This document shows positions 56,851-64,000 of a stretch of DNA of 64,000 nucleotides, one piece after another (within the stretch, counting starts at the first letter, position 1; every line of letters starts with the position of its first letter). This DNA is from Saturnia japonica (Eukaryota > Arthropoda > Insecta > Lepidoptera > Saturniidae): the NCBI GenBank assembly GCA_033032175.1, contig CM065320.1, positions 13,287,413 to 13,351,412 on the forward strand, written 5' to 3'. The translations under genes and the position numbers were made by a program. The notes beneath the pieces were generated by a model that did not search any database, was not told where the DNA came from, and worked only from the letters and a program-made list of their open reading frames with translations.

Positions 56851-57237
56851 AAAAGATTAATATTATTACATTTATTATAATCAATATAAGATCGACGTTT
56901 TTTCTAAAAACTGACCTACTAAAATCACCATTGCAGTTTTAGTATGAAGAGGTATTTTAGCCAACGCGTCACGAGATGAAATTCAAGCGAGTTCAATAAG
57001 GTCTTCCATTAAAAAAACTGTTCACCCACCTTATATCAGATTTCAACAGTTCCTACACACAGATGTTTAGTAATGCATTTAATATTGAAGGCAGGTGGAA
57101 ATATTCCCACTTACGCAATCCATAGTAACTGTTATTTAAGCAGTAAATACATAAGAACATATACGTCAAATTGCGCATGAACATTGACTGCTTTTTGTTT
57201 ATTAAATTTAGAAATTTTATTTGTATTTTTAATGGCT

Positions 57238-57978
57238 TGTGGAAGAACTATGGCAAAGGGTGGATCCTCCGACCAGACGGGTGTTATGTCTGGCGGGCAG
57301 CTGCCCAAAATTTTTTTTTTTTTTTTTTTTTTTTTAGAACTGACTACACTGTTAGCCTTAGGGGCCCTAAAGCCGCTGCGGCTTTTACAGCTTCACCGGA
57401 CTTGGGGGCGAACGCAGAGGGCACTCAGCCGCGAAAATTTTGTGGACGACTCGCACGAGGGTGCCAAAGCAAAGTGGCCGGACCTCGGCTCGGGCGGTCG
57501 TCGCGTTCGCAAATAGGTCGCGATCTATTCGAATCCCTACACCTACGATTCGAGCTAACTAAATATACACATAGGCACGTTCCCTTCCTCCTGGGAGGAA
57601 GGAAGGAACCGTGCGTATGTGTATTCAGTAATCGGAATGTTTCTACACTAACTAGCGCTAACTAACCAGCGTAAAAAAAGAAAAAAAAAGGTCCCTCACA
57701 GAACCTATGTACCTGTGTGGTGTGCACGTGTGTATGTTCATACGTGTGTAGTGTTGTATGTAGGTAGCTAAGTGATGCACGTACAGTGTCACTTGTATCG
57801 CGCGGGCGGTTGCCTGACCCAAGGGTTTCACACCGAGGCTGCCCAACAGTTGTAGTCGGGTTTTTGTATATACACTCAATTGAAGAGTTAATTTCTATTG
57901 CGCGATGTAGGATAGAAAGGATGCGTCTTATGTGGCTCGATAGATGTCGCTATGTGTCGCTATGTAGATGTCGCTACA
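57238..57978 (-). repeat. Gypsy LTR 1, interrupted
   Basis: The parts 57238-57308 and 57847-57978 together equal LTR 2 over 203 bp with about six mismatches. They are separated by the retroposon at 57309-57837 and its 9-bp target duplication. Next to it, tcactcccctccg (57979-57991) is the polypurine tract on the element's strand. Confidence 0.85.
57309..57837 (-). mobile_element. Poly-A retroposon, 529-bp copy nested in an LTR
   Basis: Starts with a T run of about 25 (its poly-A tail), then agaactgactacactgttag, ccttaggggccctaaagccg and ctgcggcttttacagcttca, continuing to gggtttcacaccgag. It is flanked by perfect 9-bp duplications GCTGCCCAA (57300-57308 and 57838-57846), and removal of one copy restores the LTR. 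It is the longest of four family members and so best shows the body. Open frames across it (57171-57665) are coincidental, as they run antisense and through the T run. Confidence 0.9.
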
Positions 57979-58062
57979 TCACTCCCCTCCGAGACCGGAG
58001 GTCGATAGCAGGTTGAGTCGTCCATACATCATCTAGTGATGCTTGCCGGGCCAGTGGGATGT

Positions 58063-58240
58063 TCCAGTGAGTCGGAACCAGATGCCGCATAGTTCACGGT
58101 GAGTCGGAACTGTCTGCGGTGATGCCCCAGTGAGTCGGGGTGATGCCCCCAGTGAGTCGGGGTAATGCCCCAGTGAGTCGGGGTGATGCCCCAGTGAGTC
58201 GGGGTGATGCTGCAAGAATGCTCCAGTGAGTCGGAGTGTT
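58063..58240. repeat. Minisatellite, about 20-bp unit
   Basis: The unit ccagtgagtcggggtgatgc is repeated four to five times nearly exactly between about 58128 and 58211, with diverged copies on both sides (gttccagtgagtcggaacc, gctccagtgagtcggagtg). It lies in the leader of the gypsy element. The several overlapping minus-strand frames here (58029-58471) arise from the repetition. Confidence 0.8.
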
Positions 58241-58523
58241 GCAGTGCTGCGTAGTGACTGGCTGCTGCGTCGACCAGGAGAGAAGTGCGTCTCTGCTTGC
58301 TGACCGGCCGAAGTGCAGTGTGCTGTGCCAAAGTCGCTGAGAAGGCTGTGGGGCTGACCAGGAATGCGCGTCCGCTGCATGCTGATAGTCAGGATACCCG
58401 TAGTAGCCGTGGATGCTAGCTGGCTGTATGACTCGTCGCTTGAATGCTTGAGGAAGTGATGATGACGTCACGATGTAGCTGTGCGAAGAAGGTTGCGCAG
58501 ACGTTCATGCTCGGGGTCACCAG

Positions 58524-58726
58524 TGTGGAAGAACTATCGCAAAGGAAGGATCCTCCGACCAGACGGATGTTATGTCTGGCGGGCAGCTGCCCAACGGTTG
58601 TAGTCGGGTTCTTGTATATACACTCAATTGAAGAGTTAATTTCTATTGCGCGATGTAGGATAGAAAGGATGCGTCTTATGTGGCTCGATAGATGTCGCTA
58701 TGTGTCGCTATGTAGATGTCGCTACA
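58524..58726 (-). repeat. Gypsy LTR 2
   Basis: 203 bp, TGTGG...CTACA on the plus strand. On the element's strand it is followed by the primer-binding site ctggtgaccccgagcatg (58506-58523). On its other side (58727-58739) is the same 13-bp polypurine tract as at LTR 1, so LTR 2 serves as the 3' LTR of what lies to the right and the 5' LTR of what lies to the left. Confidence 0.85.
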
Positions 58727-58739
58727 TCACTCCCCTCCG

Positions 58740-59240
58740 TATTTTGTCTGCTAATTCGGCAACGACTTCTAAGGGAGCAGATGCTTGCGATATAATGATC
58801 GCTTGCACATGGGGTGGTAAGCGGCTTGACCACAGACTACGTAAAAACTCATCAGTAACGCTGCCGGCTGCCAACGTTTTTAAATGGCGTAAAAACTGCG
58901 ATGGTTTTCTATCACCAAGCTCTTCGTGAGAAAGCAACTGAGTAATTTGATGCTCACGAGAAAGAGATAACCGTTTAATTAATTCTTGTTTTAATTTCTC
59001 GTACTTACCGGTCACTGGTGGGTTTTTAACAATATCCTTAATTTCCCGAATATACCTTTGATCCAGCTGCGATATGATATGGTAGAACCTCGTTGTGTCC
59101 TCTTTAATTCCGGAGATCTGGAACTGCGCCTCGGCTTGAACAAACCAAACTTCAGGATCTTCCGGCCAAAACGGAGGTAGTCGAACAGCCACGCGGTCGA
59201 CGGATGAATGTTGTACGTCTTCGGAAGTCTTGTTATTCCA
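58740..59240 (-). pseudogene. gag: Ty3/gypsy Gag, internally deleted
   Basis: The minus-strand frame begins upstream of VAVRLPPFWPEDPEVWFVQA. It continues EAQFQISGIKEDTTRFYHII, then NPPVTGKYEKLKQELIKRLS, HEELGDRKPSQFLRHLKTLA, LRSLWSSRLPPHVQAIIISQ and VVAELADKI. This is the capsid domain of an abundant insect gypsy Gag that assembles particles. No clear ATG remains: the nearest upstream ATG (59252-59250) is in another frame and stops after five codons. After ADKI (58740) the sequence jumps to the polypurine tract, so the Gag end, all of Pol and any env are deleted at that point. Confidence 0.85.
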
Positions 59241-59296
59241 CTGTAGCCATTTTTATATTGACTTATAGAGGGCGCGAAACTTTTCGGGTCACCAAA

Positions 59297-59554
59297 TGTT
59301 GTTTAATTGTTTATTTATATTATAATGAACATTAAAATAACAATCGTTATCGCTGTGGTCGGGAGCGCTTGACGTATGTCCGTCTCGCACGTAGGCTAGT
59401 GAGCTCTGGCGGTCGGCAGGCAGCGCGGGCGCTGGCGAGCGGCCGAAGTGCCGTTATCTCGCACTCCTCCCTCGCGCGGCCTTCCTCGCCGATGACACCC
59501 GGCGAGGCGACGGCGGATCGCTAGCGATAAATAAAATTATTATGCGCTGCCACA
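59297..59554 (-). repeat. Gypsy LTR of a different family
   Basis: 258 bp, TGTTG...CCACA on the plus strand (TGTGGCAGCG start on the element's strand). It lies next to tttggtgacccg, a gypsy-type primer-binding site, ahead of gag. It is GC-rich in the middle and shares no obvious similarity with LTR 1 and 2. Only this single copy is present, so the ends are inferred. Confidence 0.65.
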
Positions 59555-59559
59555 GGCTA

Positions 59560-60440
59560 TTTTGAAGTTGTTGATGATATTTACTATTTTACAATGTGTG
59601 TATAGACTTTCATCGTTGTTTTTATATTTACTGCACTATGATATGACGCTAATTTGTAATGTAGCATAGCAGATTTAAAGTTAAAATGTGGAGGAAAGCA
59701 GTTCACTTAGTTTTAACTTCGCCAACTTTCGTGGATCCCTTTTGAGCTCATCACAGTAATGTGATTTTTGTTATTACAGATAGTTCTGTATGTCTGAAAA
59801 ATGGATGTCTCAATGTATGTAAGAGTATAAATAAAAATTATTTTTTGTCATTTGTAATAATACCGTATAATGTAATAACATTATTCATTTACAAATAAAT
59901 TGTAACTTTTATTATTATATTTCCATTGTAGATGTAAAAAATATTCTACTTGTAGTATATATTTGTTAACTTGCACCAATACACAACCTCTCGGTGGCTT
60001 ATTCCAACGTTCTGAGATACGACCAAACTTTCTCATATGTTCCGCGTAACTGACTCATATTTATTACCTACAAATAATTACTTTTGTACAAAATTTCCCA
60101 TAACGAACTTCCATGAATTTCCGTGACAAAAAGTTTTATATTTACATTTACTTAAATCATTTCTGACAACATAATAAGCAATCTTGAAAATAGAATATTT
60201 AGAAGAATTGGCTTTATATAAAAGATATTATTAAAATGAAATTCCTTGTATAATAATGAAAATTATAAAAAATGGGATATAACAAAGACAATTTTTTATA
60301 CATTTTTTTTTCAATAACTTCTTCTAATTTATAATGGTCTTTCACTATTTAATGCTGAAAGCTGCTCTCCTACTGTTATAAATCTAATTTTACTTAAATT
60401 ACCGTATGGAGACCTATATATACCACTGCAACTTAATAAT
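59560..60440. other. Unassigned AT-rich stretch
   Basis: No gene or repeat recognised. A small inverted word (aatgtaataacatt) lies near 59868. Confidence 0.5.
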
Positions 60441-60444
60441 ATAC

Positions 60445-60655
60445 CATCATGTCTATATCACTGAAGGGTTAGGCAGGGGTGTACTAATGTCCTATGTAAT
60501 AGGAAGCGAGCCTATTGTCATTAATCGATCACAAAGCCAAATTCCGAGCTGCTACCGAGAATTTCAAAGAAAACCCCAATACACTTTGCTCGACCTGGGC
60601 CTCGAGTATTGCAGTTGCGCCTAGACCACTAAACTAATGAGGCAGTAGGAATGCA
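60445..60655 (-). mobile_element. tRNA-derived SINE, family S1, reversed copy
   Basis: Read on the minus strand, gcctcattagtttagtggtc is the A-box side. The B box is degraded (tcgaggccc). The body follows (ctcggtagcagctcggaatt, aataggctcgcttcctatta). The end ctgcctaacccttcag matches the S1 tail region but lacks the TTATG repeats. Older than the copy at 32890. Confidence 0.7.
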
Positions 60656-60833
60656 ATTGGATGGCAACCACCATATACAATATGTATTAAAAACCCCGTC
60701 GAATCCGAAAAGTGTATATAGGTACCCCAATGACATCACCAAATGTTATTGCGATTTAAAATTAACATATTTAGTTTTAGTTTCCCTAATAATTTAGCAA
60801 ATTTTTAGAACGTGATAACACCGTCGCCAGCCC

Positions 60834-60886
60834 CGGCGCGGCGCAGCGGAACGTTTGATCTTATGGCGGTACCCTGCGCCGCGCCG
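60834..60886. repeat. GC-only 13-bp-arm hairpin
   Basis: cggcgcggcgcag (60834-60846) and ctgcgccgcgccg (60874-60886) are exact reverse complements with a 27-nt spacer. It is striking in an AT-rich setting and sits about 170 bp left of the intact mariner. Confidence 0.75.
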
Positions 60887-61052
60887 ACTATATTGCCATG
60901 TAAGTTTCCTTATTTAAGTAATTTTTCTTACATTTTATTAAAGGTTATTTTTTTACATATAATCTGAGATAGATAACATAAACAGATTATAATCTCGATA
61001 CCTGATAACACCTTCACGAATCCGACGAGGTTTTTAATACATACTGTATATA

Positions 61053-61083
61053 CAAAGTGTCCCGAAAGGGTATCGGGTATTTG
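61053..61083 (+). repeat. Mariner B left TIR
   Basis: The outer end CAAAGTGTCC replaces CAAGGTGTCC, and there is one further change at position 11. The rest matches the other three TIRs in the window. Confidence 0.95.
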
Positions 61084-61168
61084 TTTTCGCGCCATATTCG
61101 AAACGGGGCGTCTAAAGGGTGCGGGGAGGGGTTCGTGGCGTCCGCCATTTTGTGGAGTTTTAGTCACG

Positions 61169-62248
61169 ATGGAACAGTACTCGAGGACGCATCGCGCATT
61201 TTGCGTACGAGCGTATTATCGTAATGGTGATTCAATAGTGACTGCTCAACGTCTCTATCGTGCGGAATATCGTATACGCCACGCGCCAAGTGACGATAGC
61301 ATTAGGAAATGGATCAGGATGTTCGAGAATACAGGTGCGACAGTTAAAATTCAAAACTCTGGTCGTCCTCGTTCAGTTCGCGATGAAGAAACAATTGAAG
61401 AAATTGAGGCGTCGGTTCGTCAAAATCCGTCTTTATCCATCCGAAAGCGGAGCCAAGCGTTGAACATCAAAAAATCGTCTTTACATTCGATTTTAAAGAA
61501 AGACTTACATCTAAAAGCCTATAAAATTCAATTGGTTCAAGAATTGAAGGATACGGACTATGCTAATCGACTGAATTTTGCGAACGAAATGCTGCAGCGA
61601 TTTAACAACTTTAACAACATACTGTTCAGTGACGAAGCAAATTTTCACCTGAATGGTCATGTTAATAAGCAGAATTGTCGGTACTGGGCAGTGGAGAATC
61701 CGAGACGAAAGCATGAACGACCCCTGCATAGACCAAAGGTCGTTGTTTGGGCCGCTATGTCTGCTAAAGGCATAATTGGTCCTTATTTTCATGAAGATCA
61801 ACGAGACCGAGCAATTAATGTGAATAGTGACCGTTATTGCGATATGTTGCGAAATTTTTTGGTCCCAGAGTTGCAGGAGTTTGCAGGTTTCAACTCAAGA
61901 ACGTGGTTCCAGCAAGATGGGGCCACTTGCCATACCTCAAATGACTCAATGGAAGTTGTTAACGAATTATTCCCTAATAAAGTCATTTCGCGAAGGGGTA
62001 ACATCAACTGGCCTCCCATAAGTCCCGACCTTAGCCCGCTTGACTATTTTGCATGGGGATACCTTAAAAGTAAGGTTTATCAAAACAATCCGACGAATCT
62101 AACCCAGTTAAAGCAAAACATCAGGTCAGAAATGGCAGCAATATCGATAGCTATGTGTCAACGTGTTATCGCCAATCTTCGTTTCCGTTTAGAAGAGTGC
62201 CAGCAACGTAACGGTCATCATTTGGATAACATCATCTTTTCCAAATAA
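61169..62248 (+). CDS. DD41D mariner transposase, intact
   Basis: 359 codons from MEQYSRTHRAF to DNIIFSK. The start ATG is chosen because copy A shares it and translation upstream runs into the TIR. A first helix-turn-helix (about 15-50: QRLYRAEY..APSDDSIRKWI) and a second (about 70-115) form the paired TIR-binding domain, joined by an AT-hook-like GRPR at 66-69. The RNase-H-like catalytic core has D155 (ILFSDEANF), D250 (FQQDGATCHT) and D292 (SPDLSPLDYFAWG). There are 41 residues between the last two, defining DD41D rather than DD34D mariner or DD34E Tc1. It cuts and joins at TA sites. No stop or frameshift was seen, in contrast to copy A. Domesticated function is unlikely given the intact TIRs. 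Confidence 0.95.
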   Translation: MEQYSRTHRAFCVRAYYRNGDSIVTAQRLYRAEYRIRHAPSDDSIRKWIRMFENTGATVKIQNSGRPRSVRDEETIEEIEASVRQNPSLSIRKRSQALNIKKSSLHSILKKDLHLKAYKIQLVQELKDTDYANRLNFANEMLQRFNNFNNILFSDEANFHLNGHVNKQNCRYWAVENPRRKHERPLHRPKVVVWAAMSAKGIIGPYFHEDQRDRAINVNSDRYCDMLRNFLVPELQEFAGFNSRTWFQQDGATCHTSNDSMEVVNELFPNKVISRRGNINWPPISPDLSPLDYFAWGYLKSKVYQNNPTNLTQLKQNIRSEMAAISIAMCQRVIANLRFRLEECQQRNGHHLDNIIFSK

Positions 62249-62324
62249 TTCTCCAATTCATATGCTAATAATAAACAATAAACTTTTTTATTGCATACAA
62301 ATAATTTTTGTTTCATTGAACTTA

Positions 62325-62355
62325 CAAATACCCGATACCCTTTCTGGACACCTTG
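62325..62355 (-). repeat. Mariner B right TIR
   Basis: Identical to the TIRs of copy A. Followed by the TA duplication. Confidence 0.95.
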
Positions 62356-62357
62356 TA

Positions 62358-63345
62358 CAACATATAGTTCAGAGAATAGCCGGTGTATGGGTTTATCACA
62401 ACGGCTGACCGCGACGTAATGGCGACTTCAAATACCGAGAAATTCACAATTATATATTTTTCCCATACCTAGTGTTACTTACTAAAATAATATTTCTCAA
62501 TAATTCAGGCTCCCTCACGATGTGTTCCTTCACCTTCAGCCTTCAGCTGTTACCAAATTTAAAACCACTTCGTAAAAGAGTATCCAAAGAAATACATATC
62601 CAGTACTTAAAAACATTAGAAAATCAAATTAATTCGTATAATTCCTTGAATTGTTCACACTAAAACTTTACAATCGGCTTTAGTAAGTCGAAAGATACCT
62701 ACCTACTGTACGGGTACTTTAGTTTTACGAGTATAAGTAAATTGTGGGCTTCAGAAGCTGGGCTCCCGAGTTAGTCTAAGAAGATAATTGTAATCCGTAT
62801 ATAATCTGAGTTATATTATAGTTTATTGCAAAACTTATCTTCGAGATTCGATGTGAAGAACATACATGGTTTAGAGGATCACGTAAGACTGCATTATATC
62901 ATATTTTAAAGATTACTACTATAATCACTTAAGACTGAAATTTTACGTTTGATTTATATAATAATTTACTACTTGTTGTAAATCATAATAAATTTATGTT
63001 AGTAGAAAATATGGCGTATTTATGTTACCTTTAACATTATGCCAATCATCAACTGCGACGTCTCTGTAATCTTAACATACGAATCTCGTATTATTAGAAA
63101 AAATTCCGTTGATACTAATTATCATCACAACATTAAAAAAAAACAACTTTAAACAAACGGTACTTAATTACTTTTATAAATAATGCAGAAAACTTTAATT
63201 GTATTTTTCCTAAAAATAATTAACAGCTATAATAGAACCAAAAAAAATTTTTTTTTCGGTATATAAAACTACTAATTTGATACTACTTCGTAAAACGCAA
63301 AACAAAAATCGAATCCAGCGAGAACTCAACGTTTCATTCCTAGCT
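62358..63345. other. Unassigned AT-rich stretch
   Basis: No gene recognised. The 63-codon frame at 62472-62663 has no motif. Confidence 0.45.
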
Positions 63346-63349
63346 GAGC

Positions 63350-63530
63350 CCGCGGCTTCGCTCCTGTGGACGTCAGAAGAACGCGTAGGGCTTCAAAATC
63401 ACAGTCTCTTAAAATTTTAGTAACTTTTTATTGAATAAAGATATCGGTAAATTTATTTTAGATTAAAGCAAGTATAAAAGAGTAAAAAAGTAATCAGAAT
63501 CTATCCTGTATTTTTGTGTGATGCGCGCAC
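63350..63530. repeat. Dispersed repeat shared with 42425-42580
   Basis: Starts gctgagcccgcggcttcgct and continues with gaacgcgtagggcttcaaaa, attttagtaactttttattg, aataaagatatcgg and ttttgtgtgatgcgcgc. It is colinear with 42440-42590. The cccgcggcttcgct end is the familiar lepidopteran repeat terminus. The stretch to 64000 has a GC-balanced patch (63745-63825) with no identifiable role. Confidence 0.5.
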
Positions 63531-64000
63531 AACGGCAAACCTCCATGATTTTATTTTTAAAGATCACTTGCTCAGAATTTTTTTATGAGCTATTAAGTAC
63601 TCTGTAATGCTTAATAAATCCTAAGAAAAATGTATTCAGTACAACATTACAAAGAACGATTAGATCATTAATTGTAAATAGTTAAGTCGTTGAGATCTCA
63701 AGAGATTCCGTTGTGTGTAAAACTCCAGTAATCCAGTCTATCCCTGGGCGCGGTTGAGCCTGAGCTCGCACGCAGCGGTGACCTACTTCCGGGAAAACTC
63801 CGACTTGTCGCGAGATCTAATTAGAAATGGAACATGATATCAATGCAAAAAAAAAAAGAAATCTTCAATTCATTTCCCTTTAATTATTGTTTGACAACAT
63901 ACTTATAAGGAATACAAGATTTTTGATAATTTATAAAAATTTTCACATTAATATTTAAAATGTAACATATTTGAAGGACTAAATGAGTTTTAACTTTAAT

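Larger units (their letters stand above)
57238..59554 (-). mobile_element. Composite Ty3/gypsy retrotransposon array
   Basis: Right to left on the minus strand: a 258-bp LTR unlike the others (59297-59554), primer-binding site tttggtgacccg, a gag remnant, a junction to a polypurine tract, a 203-bp LTR (58524-58726), a second primer-binding site ctggtgaccccgagcatg, a leader of about 520 bp with a minisatellite, another polypurine tract, and a second 203-bp LTR (57238-57978) split by a 529-bp retroposon. Outer bases are TGT...ACA throughout. The whole block is flanked by GGCT on both sides (57234-57237 and 59555-59558), possibly a 4-bp target duplication of a single insertion. Pol is absent, so it is non-autonomous. 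Confidence 0.75.
61053..62355 (+). mobile_element. Tc1/mariner DD41D element, copy B (apparently intact)
   Basis: 1303 bp with 31-bp terminal inverted repeats (61053-61083 and 62325-62355) that differ from each other at only two positions, flanked by TA (61051-61052 and 62356-62357). The right TIR is identical to both TIRs of copy A; the two changes are in the left TIR (positions 4 and 11). One uninterrupted transposase gene fills the interior, with aataaa signals (62270-62275 and 62277-62282) after its stop. This is a candidate active element. Confidence 0.95.

Noticed and set aside
57171..57665. 164-codon open frame
   Set aside because: It runs from flanking DNA through an LTR, a poly-T tract and an antisense retroposon; an artefact of nesting.
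58128..58211. CRISPR-like regular repeats
   Set aside because: There are no unique spacers: the units are directly tandem, and the context is a eukaryotic retrotransposon.
58029..58471. Three overlapping minus-strand frames of 100-125 codons
   Set aside because: Openness in all three frames comes from the stop-free minisatellite and the GC-rich leader, not from coding.

Overview
The window is 64 kb of AT-rich, gene-poor eukaryotic nuclear DNA, most likely from a moth or butterfly (Lepidoptera). That placement is an inference from repeat content: two tRNA-derived SINE families, many short repeats ending in an ACTAG(C/T) terminus next to a cgcggct-type patch, fragments of several LINE clades, a BEL/Pao and a Ty3/gypsy element, and two Tc1/mariner elements of the DD41D type. 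No convincing host protein-coding exon, tRNA, rRNA or known microRNA was found. The window is best read as a large intergenic region or intron filled with layers of old and young transposable elements.

Layout. 1-9 kb: unassigned AT-rich DNA, an antisense LINE ORF2 C-terminus (2637-2975), a 77-bp poly-A retroposon with perfect target-site duplications (5272-5348), and the first copy of a Helitron-like repeat (8312-8822). 9-16 kb: small repeats, a widely spaced inverted pair of CpG-rich segments (10161-10271 and 13391-13499), a reversed SINE and a LINE remnant. 16.7-18 kb: a 1313-bp DD41D mariner with perfect 31-bp TIRs, whose transposase is broken by a 10-bp insertion. 19.5-20.8 kb: two repeats back to back, one carrying about five diverged tandem units. 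21.5-22.5 kb: the 3' half of a LINE with a restriction-like endonuclease, on the minus strand. 22.8-37 kb: SINEs, LINE ORF2 ends on both strands, and unassigned DNA. 38.1-38.7 kb: an element with 61-bp TIRs. 39-46 kb: nested repeats, including two more members of the 5'-truncated poly-A retroposon family. 47.2-49.7 kb: BEL/Pao gag, protease and the start of reverse transcriptase, frameshifted and cut off. 51.7-52.1 kb: an antisense reverse transcriptase fragment. 57.2-59.6 kb: a chimeric gypsy array with two related 203-bp LTRs, one interrupted by a 529-bp retroposon, and a third unrelated LTR beside a gag remnant. 61.05-62.36 kb: a second, apparently intact DD41D mariner with an uninterrupted 359-residue transposase.

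How the parts work together. Only the mariner pair has an obvious functional relationship: the intact copy at 61 kb could supply transposase that binds the nearly identical TIRs of the defective copy at 17 kb. The poly-A retroposons are non-autonomous fragments of one family. They end at the same 3' tail, are 5'-truncated at different points, and have 9-11 bp target duplications. This is the signature of target-primed reverse transcription by a LINE enzyme encoded elsewhere. Everything else reads as decay. All family calls come from reading motifs by eye; no database search was run.
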